The notes under the pieces were generated by a model, which was given only the letters and a program-made list of their open reading frames with translations, did no database searches and was not told the DNA's origin. The position numbers and the translations under genes were made by a program. Below, in pieces: positions 37,036-43,686 of a stretch of 64,000 nucleotides of DNA. This DNA is from Tistrella mobilis (GTDB taxonomy: Bacteria; Pseudomonadota; Alphaproteobacteria; Tistrellales; Tistrellaceae): NCBI RefSeq assembly GCF_041468085.1, contig NZ_CP121017.1, positions 4,053,501 to 4,117,500 on the forward strand, read 5' to 3'. Position 1 is the stretch's first letter. Each line of letters opens with the position of its first letter.

Positions 37036-37551
37036 TATGGATTACCCTCCTTGGTGAAGCCGTTGGGGTGGTTGCCGGGCATCCTATCGAATACGGCACA
37101 TGATGCCCGAGTCATCGTCGTGGCTTTTTCGTCACCCTTGATGCCCACCATAGAACACGGCCTGGATCAGGGTTTCTGGCACGTGATTTCCGGTGTTCGA
37201 CCGGGTTCAGGACGGTCGGGCACCGCAGCTCACGCAGCCATTCGGAGATCATGCAACCCCCGCTGTGCTTCGCGAGCCTGCACCTCCTCCACGCCGCCCG
37301 GCGAGGGGATGGCGGCAGACTTCGCACGAAGGCGCGGTTTCGAGAATACTCCCGAAACCGGCCGGGAAAAACAGGCAACCGGCGCCATTCCAGCCGATCG
37401 GAGATCGCGGCGGCGGCCTCCGGCGTGCCCTTCGCCCCTCAACTCCGACGACCGTTTTACGATCCATGATGGGCGGACCGGATTGACGCCACATATTGTC
37501 ACAGCATCCTTAATGTTTCGCGACACGGGTCCAGGTCAAGGGTTGCTTCGG
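37036..37551. other. 516-bp intergenic region with no convincing gene
   Basis: It lies between the divergent OmpA-like gene and the deacetylase-like gene. Short open frames on the minus strand (37112-37378, 37230-37526) have arginine-rich, low-complexity translations and no ribosome site I trust, so I do not call them. It contains a 26-bp near-palindrome (37335-37360) listed separately and must hold promoters for both flanking genes. Confidence 0.6.
37335..37360. repeat. 26-bp near-perfect palindrome, function unknown
   Basis: Arms CGGTTTCG (37335-37342) and CGAAACCG (37353-37360) are perfect. The 10-bp middle, AGAATACTCC, continues the symmetry except for three mismatched pairs. Size and symmetry suit an operator for a dimeric regulator; it lies 300 bp upstream of OmpA-like and 190 bp upstream of the deacetylase-like gene. 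Confidence 0.7.
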
Positions 37552-38469
37552 ATGAGTCTGACCTTGGTGCATCATTCCTGCTACACTGTGCCCTTCCCGC
37601 CACGGCACCGTTTCCCAATCGGCAAGTTCGCGGCCCTGAAGGCGCATCTGGACCGGGGGCCGTTCGCCGACAGGTTTTGTCATCTCGTGCCCGAGCCCGC
37701 CGATGCCGCCCTGCTGGAGCAGGCCCATACCCCCGATTACGTCGCCGACGTCCTTGCCTGCCGGCTGGACCAGACGGCGATCCGCCGCATCGGTGTACCC
37801 GTTACCCCACCTGTCGTGATGCGGGCGACGGCATCCGTGGGCGGCACGGTCGCCGCGGTCGAGGCGGCCCTCGCCCGCGGTATCGCCAGCAACACCGCCG
37901 GCGGCAGCCATCACGCCCATGCGGGCTACGGGGCGGGGTTCTGTGTGTTCAACGATGTCGCCGTAGCCGCCTGCCACGCGCATGCCACGGGCCGGGCGAA
38001 ACGGGTGGTGATCATCGACCTCGACGTTCACCAGGGCGACGGGACTGCCCGGATTCTGGAAGAGCAATCCTGGGCCATCACCTTCTCGATGCATGGCGCG
38101 CGCAACTTCCCCGTGCGCAAGGCACGCAGCACCATCGATATCGAACTGCCCGACGGCACCGGCGATTCTGCCTATCTGGATCAGCTGGAAGAGGCCCTGC
38201 CCGGGTTGCTGGACGCTCCCCGGCCGGATCTGGTCATCTATCTGGCGGGGGTCGATCCGCATCAGGACGACCGGCTGGGGCGGCTGGCGCTCACCGATCG
38301 CGGCCTGGCGGCCCGCGAACATCTCGTGCTCGACCGGTGTCTCGCCCGTGGCATTCCGGTGGCGACCGTGCTGGGGGGCGGCTATGACGAGGATGTCGAG
38401 GCCCTGGCCCGCCGCCACGCGCTTGCGATCGAGACCGCCGTCAGACTTGCAGAGGCCTACAGATTGTGA
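37552..38469 (+). CDS. Histone-deacetylase superfamily (acetoin utilization AcuC-like) hydrolase
   Basis: A 305-residue zinc hydrolase of the arginase/deacetylase fold. The catalytic histidine pair is in GGSHHAHAGYG. Zinc ligands are in IDLDVHQGDGT (Asp and His) and in LAGVDPHQDD (Asp). The glycine motif is VLGGGYD. Bacterial members deacetylate lysines or polyamines; the substrate is unknown. I chose ATG 37552 (MSLTLVHHSCY); ATG 37513 is an alternative. Its stop overlaps the mmcB start, so the two are translationally coupled. Confidence 0.9.
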   Translation: MSLTLVHHSCYTVPFPPRHRFPIGKFAALKAHLDRGPFADRFCHLVPEPADAALLEQAHTPDYVADVLACRLDQTAIRRIGVPVTPPVVMRATASVGGTVAAVEAALARGIASNTAGGSHHAHAGYGAGFCVFNDVAVAACHAHATGRAKRVVIIDLDVHQGDGTARILEEQSWAITFSMHGARNFPVRKARSTIDIELPDGTGDSAYLDQLEEALPGLLDAPRPDLVIYLAGVDPHQDDRLGRLALTDRGLAAREHLVLDRCLARGIPVATVLGGGYDEDVEALARRHALAIETAVRLAEAYRL

Positions 38470-38939
38470 TGGACGACGAGTTGAAGACCGTCGGTGCCGG
38501 CCATTCGGTTGCAGGCATTGCCGCGATGGTGGCCGCGGGCACCCGGCGGATGCTGGAAGAGGCGATGGATATGGCGGTCCTGGCGGAATTTCCGCTCGCC
38601 TCGGGCCGGCGGGCGGACCTGATGGCCCTGGACGCGAAGGGGCAGTTCACGCTGATCGAAATCAAGAGCGGCGCCGCGGATTTCCGCACCGACCGGAAAT
38701 GGCCGGAATATGCCGGCTGGGCGGATCGCTTCCTGTTCGCCGTCGCTCCGGATTTTCCGCAGCAGATCCTGCCCGAAGACGAGGGCCTGATCCTGTCCGA
38801 CGGCTTCGAGGCGGCGATCCTGCGCGAGGCGAAACCACGCCCACCGCTCGCACCCGCCCGGCGCAAGGCGCTTACCCTGCGTTTCGCCCGCATTGCCGCA
38901 CGGCGGCTTTCCGGCGGACCGGTCCCCTCAGGGTTCTGA
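38469..38939 (+). CDS. mmcB: MmcB-family DNA repair protein
   Basis: A 156-residue protein restricted largely to alphaproteobacteria. The PD-(D/E)xK-like nuclease core is ASGRRADLMALDA, then FTLIEIKSG (E-x-K), followed by YAGWADRFLFAV. In Caulobacter the homologue is SOS-induced and aids mitomycin C resistance with the ImuB/DnaE2 pathway. The ATG at 38469 overlaps the upstream stop; a GTG at 38466 is also possible. No GTTC-N7-GTTC LexA site was seen upstream. Confidence 0.88.
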   Translation: MDDELKTVGAGHSVAGIAAMVAAGTRRMLEEAMDMAVLAEFPLASGRRADLMALDAKGQFTLIEIKSGAADFRTDRKWPEYAGWADRFLFAVAPDFPQQILPEDEGLILSDGFEAAILREAKPRPPLAPARRKALTLRFARIAARRLSGGPVPSGF

Positions 38940-38946
38940 CGGTCGC

Positions 38947-39597
38947 TCAGTCCAGGGCCGCCTGCCGTTGCGGCAGAACGGCCTCGATCGCCGCGATGAT
39001 CTCACGGTCGGTCGGCTCCACCCGCGAGGGCCAGCTCTTCACCGCATGCCCCTGAGCATCGATCAGGTATTTGTGAAAATTCCAGCGCGGAGCCGCGTCG
39101 TCGCCAAGTGACGTGGTCAGCCAGCGAAACAGCGGATGTGCATCGCTGCCACGTACCGTCTGCTTTTCCGCCAACGGAAAATCAACGCCGTAGGTCACGG
39201 TGCAGAACTCCTTCGTGCGGCCGGCATCGTCATATTCCTGGCCACCGAAATCGCCCGAGGGCACGCCGATCACGACCAGGCCGCGCTCCCGATAATCCTG
39301 CCAGAGCTTCACCAGCCCTTCATATTGCCGGGTAAAACCACAAAGCGAGGCGGTGTTGACGATCAGCAGCGGCCGGCCCCGCCAGGCCGCCATGTCGATC
39401 GTGCCGCCATCGATCGCCGGCAGGGAAAAATCATAGGCCGTCATGCCGGTCGCCTCCGCCGTCATATGTCTCAACGCCTCGCCGCCGGTGCTGCGCGGCA
39501 GTGCCGAGGCGGGCAGCACCGCCACGGCCCAGATCGTCGCCGCTGCGGTCGCAGCAATCCCCGCAGCCAGGATCCTGCCGATGGTCATGACGCGCAC
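38947..39597 (-). CDS. Exported glutathione-peroxidase-family protein
   Basis: A 216-residue thiol peroxidase with an N-terminal signal or anchor (TIGRILAAGIAATAAATIWA). The peroxidatic cysteine is in NTASLCGFTRQYEGL, and the Trp-Asn motif in RWNFHKYLI. The third signature reads PSGDFGGQE instead of NQFGGQE, so the usual catalytic glutamine is Asp. Periplasmic peroxide detoxification is likely, with thioredoxin-like rather than glutathione reduction. Convergent with mmcB, 7 bp apart. Confidence 0.9.
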   Translation of the reverse strand: MRVMTIGRILAAGIAATAAATIWAVAVLPASALPRSTGGEALRHMTAEATGMTAYDFSLPAIDGGTIDMAAWRGRPLLIVNTASLCGFTRQYEGLVKLWQDYRERGLVVIGVPSGDFGGQEYDDAGRTKEFCTVTYGVDFPLAEKQTVRGSDAHPLFRWLTTSLGDDAAPRWNFHKYLIDAQGHAVKSWPSRVEPTDREIIAAIEAVLPQRQAALD

Positions 39598-39632
39598 CCT
39601 CCCGGCTGAAAACAGCCGACCTGAAACGCCGA

Positions 39633-39677
39633 GGGCCGTCCTGCCCTCTCCCGTCTGGGGAGAGAATAGGACGGCCC
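39633..39677. terminator. Strong two-part hairpin downstream of the ftsK-like gene
   Basis: Outer stem GGGCCGTCCT/AGGACGGCCC (10 bp), 3x3 internal loop, inner stem CTCTCCC/GGGAGAG (7 bp) with a 5-nt loop. No T-run follows on either strand, so it is either a rho-assisted terminator or an mRNA 3'-end stabiliser for the operon ending at 39733. Confidence 0.5.
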
Positions 39678-39732
39678 GTCATCGGTTCAAGCCCGGAACC
39701 GGGGGTGCGGCCCTGTGGCGTGATCCCGGCGC

Positions 39733-42189
39733 TCAGCTTTGCTGACGGCGGTCTGCGAAGTAGTTGCGGGCATTCACCAGGATCTGGCGCCGGCCGACAT
39801 GGTCGGGCGGGCTGACCATGCCCTCGGCCTCCATCCGCTCCACCAGCCGGGCGGCGCGGTTGTAGCCGATCTGCAGATGGCGCTGGATGAAGCTCACCGA
39901 GACCTTGTCTTCACGCAGGATGAGCGAAACGGCCTGGGCGAAAATGTCACCGTCATCCTCGCCCTCGGCGGTAACGTCATCCGAGGGCAGCCCCTCGACC
40001 GGACCGTCGCCGTCGTCCTCTTCGGTCACACTGTAGACATAGTCCGGCCGGCCCTGGCCGCGCAGATGCTCGACCACCTCCTCGACCTCGCGATCGCTCA
40101 CGAAGGGCCCGTGAACGCGGGTGATGCGCCCGCCGGCCGCCATGAACAGCATGTCGCCCTGGCCGAGAAGCTGCTCGGCACCGGCCTCGCCCAGGATGGT
40201 GCGGCTGTCGATGCGACTGGTGACCTGGAAGGAAATCCGGGTCGGGAAATTGGCCTTGATCGTGCCGGTGATCACGTCCACCGACGGCCGCTGCGTGGCC
40301 ATGATCAGATGGATGCCGGCGGCGCGGGCCATCTGGGCCAGCCGCTGGATCAGGGTCTCGATTTCCTTGCCCGCGACCAGCATCAGGTCGGCCATCTCGT
40401 CGACGACGACCACGATATAGGGCAGGTGTTCGAGGTCGACGATCTGCTCCTCGAAGATCGGCTCCTGCTTCGCCTTGTCGTAGCCGACCTGGACCCGCCG
40501 GGTCACCTGCTCGCCGCGCTCGGCAAGTTCGGCGACGCGGCCGTTATAGCCCTCGATGTTGCGCACCCCCAGCAGCGACATGGAGCGGTAGCGGCTCTCC
40601 ATCTCGCGCACGACCCATTTCAGCGCCGCGACCGCCTTGTTGGGGTCGGTGACGACCGGGGTCAGCAGATGCGGGATCTCGTCATAGACCGACAGTTCCA
40701 GCATCTTGGGGTCGACCATGATCAGCCGGCACTGTTCCGGCGGCAGCCGGTAGAGCAGCGACAGGATCATGGCGTTGATGCCGACCGACTTGCCCGATCC
40801 CGTGGTACCGGCGATCAGCAGATGCGGCATGCGGGTCAGATCGACCACCACCGGCTCACCGCCGATGTTCTTGCCCAGCGCGAGCGGCAGGCGATGATGC
40901 GCCTGGGTATAGGCAGGCGAGGCCAGGATCTCGCGCAGATAGACGGTCGCCCGCGACTCGTTCGGCAGTTCGATGCCGATCACGCTGCGCCCGGGCACCA
41001 CGGCGATGCGGGCGGTGATGGCGCTCATCGACCGGGCGATGTCGTCGGCCAGATTGATCACGGTCGAGGATTTGGTGCCGGGCACCGGCTCCAGCTCGAA
41101 CAGGGTCACCAGCGGCCCGCGCCGGACCTCCATGATCTCGCCGCGCACGCGGAAGTTCCTGAGCACGGTTTCAAGCTTGCGGGTCTTGTCGGCAAGCACG
41201 CCCTCGTCCAGCGCCGGATCGTCTTCCGCCTCGGATGTCGCAAGCAGGGCAAGCGCCGGCAGGACGTAGCCGGGATCCTCTTCCACGTCTTCCCAGGCCG
41301 GCGTCTCGTCGGCCGGCCCGTCTTCGGCGGGCATCGACCCGGGCCCTGAAAGGACGTCGTCTTCATCTTCATCGCCGGCGGGCGTCGCCTCGTCGGCCAT
41401 ATCCTCGTCGGCCATGTCCTCGTCCGACGTGTCTTCGTCGACGAAGTCGTCATCAGGCATGTCGTCGTCGAGCACGTCGTCGACGAGATCTTCATCCATC
41501 GCGTCGCCGCCGCGCTCCGGCCCATCATCTTCCGCCATGCCGGCATCCACCGCCATGTCGGCCTCGACCGGATCCGGAACATCCTCTTCGGCCGCCTCGT
41601 CGGCATCGTCGACGACAGGCTCTGCCTCGGGCACGGACGGATCTTCCGCCATCGGCTCTCCGGCTGCGGCGGCCTCGATGTCCGGAACGTCTTCTCCGGC
41701 ATCCGCGGCATTTGCCTCGGCCAGCGCCTGGAAATCGAAGACCGGTTCCTCGCCCGGGATGATCTCAGCCGTCAGCAGCTCGCCATCCATCAGCGGCGGC
41801 GGCAGGATCAGCGGTACGGACAGCGCCAGGGCCAGCGCCTCCGCCTCGTCGGGCCAGTCCTCGGCATCCTCGGGCTCCAGCGCCGGGGCAAGGGCCGCTT
41901 CCGACCATTCGACGCCGGCCAGAAAGCCGTAGGCCACGGCCAGCGCCTGGGCCTCGTCGACCGTGCCGGTGGCATAGATGATCGCCGCCTGCTCGGTGCC
42001 GGGATGGGCCTCGATGGCCCATTCCGGCTGGCCGCTCTCGTCCAGCGCCACCTTGATCAGACGGAAGGGGCGATCGGTCATCGCACACCACAGGCCGAAT
42101 TCCTCGGCACGCGGTGGCATGGCGTTGTCCTGCTCGGGCTCGCGGCGCGGGTCCAGATCGGGCAGCGTATAGGGGCGCCGTGCGGTCAT
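39733..42189 (-). CDS. ftsK: Soluble FtsK/SpoIIIE-family DNA translocase with long acidic linker
   Basis: An 818-residue protein. The C-terminal motor is complete: alpha/beta RecA-like domains with Walker A GTTGSGKS (461-468), Walker B VVVVDEMADLM, ATQRPSVDVITG, and a gamma winged helix (VSVSFIQRHLQIGYNRAARL). Unlike standard FtsK there are no N-terminal membrane helices. Residues 1-100 form a compact domain I do not recognise (RLIKVALDESGQPEWAIEA), and 105-330 is an extremely acidic linker (DMADEDMADEATPAGDEDED). It may be a soluble SftA-like translocase, with another FtsK elsewhere. The start overlaps the stop of the PAS gene by ATGA. Confidence 0.9.
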   Translation of the reverse strand: MTARRPYTLPDLDPRREPEQDNAMPPRAEEFGLWCAMTDRPFRLIKVALDESGQPEWAIEAHPGTEQAAIIYATGTVDEAQALAVAYGFLAGVEWSEAALAPALEPEDAEDWPDEAEALALALSVPLILPPPLMDGELLTAEIIPGEEPVFDFQALAEANAADAGEDVPDIEAAAAGEPMAEDPSVPEAEPVVDDADEAAEEDVPDPVEADMAVDAGMAEDDGPERGGDAMDEDLVDDVLDDDMPDDDFVDEDTSDEDMADEDMADEATPAGDEDEDDVLSGPGSMPAEDGPADETPAWEDVEEDPGYVLPALALLATSEAEDDPALDEGVLADKTRKLETVLRNFRVRGEIMEVRRGPLVTLFELEPVPGTKSSTVINLADDIARSMSAITARIAVVPGRSVIGIELPNESRATVYLREILASPAYTQAHHRLPLALGKNIGGEPVVVDLTRMPHLLIAGTTGSGKSVGINAMILSLLYRLPPEQCRLIMVDPKMLELSVYDEIPHLLTPVVTDPNKAVAALKWVVREMESRYRSMSLLGVRNIEGYNGRVAELAERGEQVTRRVQVGYDKAKQEPIFEEQIVDLEHLPYIVVVVDEMADLMLVAGKEIETLIQRLAQMARAAGIHLIMATQRPSVDVITGTIKANFPTRISFQVTSRIDSRTILGEAGAEQLLGQGDMLFMAAGGRITRVHGPFVSDREVEEVVEHLRGQGRPDYVYSVTEEDDGDGPVEGLPSDDVTAEGEDDGDIFAQAVSLILREDKVSVSFIQRHLQIGYNRAARLVERMEAEGMVSPPDHVGRRQILVNARNYFADRRQQS

Positions 42190-42632
42190 GCGTCCACCCT
42201 GTAGGCGGCGACGAGAAGCTTGCTCACCTCGCCGTCGAGATCGAAGAAGGGCAGCACCAGACGTTCCCAGGTCTGCTGCTCGCCGTCGAACATCGCCGTA
42301 TACACCCGCGAGACCGGCAGCCGGTCGGCGCGCACCGCATCATATTCGGCAGCGAGCACGGCCGCGCGGTCGGCCGCGATCCGGGCAAGGGTGCAGCCGG
42401 TCAGGTCGCCGCCGAAGGCGGATGCATAAGCGGGGCTGTAGTAGCGATAGACGTAACCGCCGGTTTCGTCCAGACCCAGGATGGCCATGTTGTCGAGCCA
42501 GGGCCTGAGGTCGGCCGGCGACATGCCGTCGAGAGCAGGAAAGCTGCCGCCGGCGCACAGCCGGAGCCAGAGGCCATAGAGGGCCTTCAGCTTGGGATGC
42601 CGCACGACGAGCGCCAGAGTGGATGAGGACAT
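42186..42632 (-). CDS. PAS-domain protein translationally coupled to the FtsK-like gene
   Basis: A 148-residue protein of the short PAS group common in alphaproteobacteria (PAS_5 type): helix LKALYGLWLRLC, then LRPWLDNMAILGLDE, YVYRYYSPAYASAFGGDLTG and VYTAMFDGEQQTWERLVLPFF. No kinase or output domain is present. The chosen start MSSSTLALV at 42632 opens the domain; the frame runs further upstream without similarity. Its stop overlaps the ftsK-like start, which implies coordinated amounts. Ligand unknown. Confidence 0.78.
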   Translation of the reverse strand: MSSSTLALVVRHPKLKALYGLWLRLCAGGSFPALDGMSPADLRPWLDNMAILGLDETGGYVYRYYSPAYASAFGGDLTGCTLARIAADRAAVLAAEYDAVRADRLPVSRVYTAMFDGEQQTWERLVLPFFDLDGEVSKLLVAAYRVDA

Positions 42633-42744
42633 CGCGGAACCGATTACGGTTGGAGAGACGGAACGGAACGAGGCCGACGGAACGCCGCAGCCAGCCGCAT
42701 CCGGCAGGCTTGCCGGCCGCGGCCGTCGCGGAGGATCCGCCGGA

Positions 42745-43533
42745 TCAGGCCTTGAGCTTCCAGCCGCGGGCGAGCGCCCGCCAGCAGGCGATGCCAAGCA
42801 CCAGGTCGACGCCGGCCAGCACGGCCATACCCGCCAGCACCGACCCGTCGGCATGGCCGGTGATGCCATAGCGGAACCCGTCGATCATATAGAAAAACGG
42901 GTTCAGATGCGCCGCAAAGCTCCAGCCTTCGGGCAGGCGCTCAACCGAATAGAAGGTGCCCGACAGGAAAGAAAGCGGGGTGATCACGAAATTGGTGATC
43001 GCCGCCATCTGGTCGAACTTGTCCGCCCAGACGCCGACCAGAATGCCGATCAGCGCCATCATCGCCGAGGCCGCCACCAGGTGGTAGATCACGAAGCCCG
43101 GATGGGCGAATTCGAAATGCACGAAGGGGCTCATCGCCGCAATCAGCACCACGCCCACGACCACGCCACGCGTCACGGCACCCAACGCATAGCCCAGCGT
43201 CATCTCGACGGCCGAAAGCGGCGCCATCAGCACGTCGACGATATTGCCCTGCACCTTCGAGATCATCAGCGACGAGGACGAGTTCGCGAACGCGTTCTGC
43301 ACCACCTGCATCATGATCAGGCCCGGTGCCAGGAACTCAAGATACGGCACGCCCCCCACCGTCTCGACCGCACGGCCGAGGGCGAGCGAGAAGATCGCGA
43401 GGAACAGCAGCCCCGTCACCACCGGCGCGGTCAGGGTCTGGCCTGCGACCTTCACGAAACGGCGCACCTCGCGCAAATAGAGGGTCGCGAAGCCCCGCCA
43501 GTTGACCGCTCCCATCTGTCGCGGTTCGCCCAT
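42745..43533 (-). CDS. ABC-2 type transporter permease
   Basis: A 262-residue membrane protein with six hydrophobic helices. It has the ABC-2/NodJ pattern: ATLYLREVRRFVKVAGQTLT, FLAPGLIMMQVVQNAFANSS, FVITPLSFLSGTFYSV, then HLNPFFYMIDGFRYG. It resembles YadH-like permeases for drug or polymer export. An ATP-binding subunit usually sits next to it, but none is found in the neighbouring genes. Upstream of the PAS-ftsK pair by 112 bp. Confidence 0.88.
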   Translation of the reverse strand: MGEPRQMGAVNWRGFATLYLREVRRFVKVAGQTLTAPVVTGLLFLAIFSLALGRAVETVGGVPYLEFLAPGLIMMQVVQNAFANSSSSLMISKVQGNIVDVLMAPLSAVEMTLGYALGAVTRGVVVGVVLIAAMSPFVHFEFAHPGFVIYHLVAASAMMALIGILVGVWADKFDQMAAITNFVITPLSFLSGTFYSVERLPEGWSFAAHLNPFFYMIDGFRYGITGHADGSVLAGMAVLAGVDLVLGIACWRALARGWKLKA

Positions 43534-43686
43534 GTCGTCACCTCGCTTCCACCGGAACCGACGGCACCCGCCGCCGCCCCTGTCTCCGGCCGTTCTGAGC
43601 CGGATGGGGCTGGCGGAGGATAAGCGCCATGGGCCGGAGGGGCAAGAGCGCGACGAGAACACCTCGCGTACGCCCCGCGCCCGGCT

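Noticed and set aside
37195..37208. GTTC-N6-GTTC resembling an alphaproteobacterial LexA box upstream of the mmcB operon
   Set aside because: The known spacing is seven bases; here it is six, and the site is about 340 bp from the operon start.
37112..37526. Small minus-strand open frames (about 88-98 codons) in the large gap
   Set aside because: Arginine-rich translations, overlapping one another, without a ribosome site or recognisable motif.
41390..41510. Short repeated units (TCGTCGGCCAT and variants) resembling a tandem repeat locus
   Set aside because: They encode the acidic DEDMA-type linker of the FtsK-like protein; the units are imperfect and in frame, so no separate repeat feature is called.
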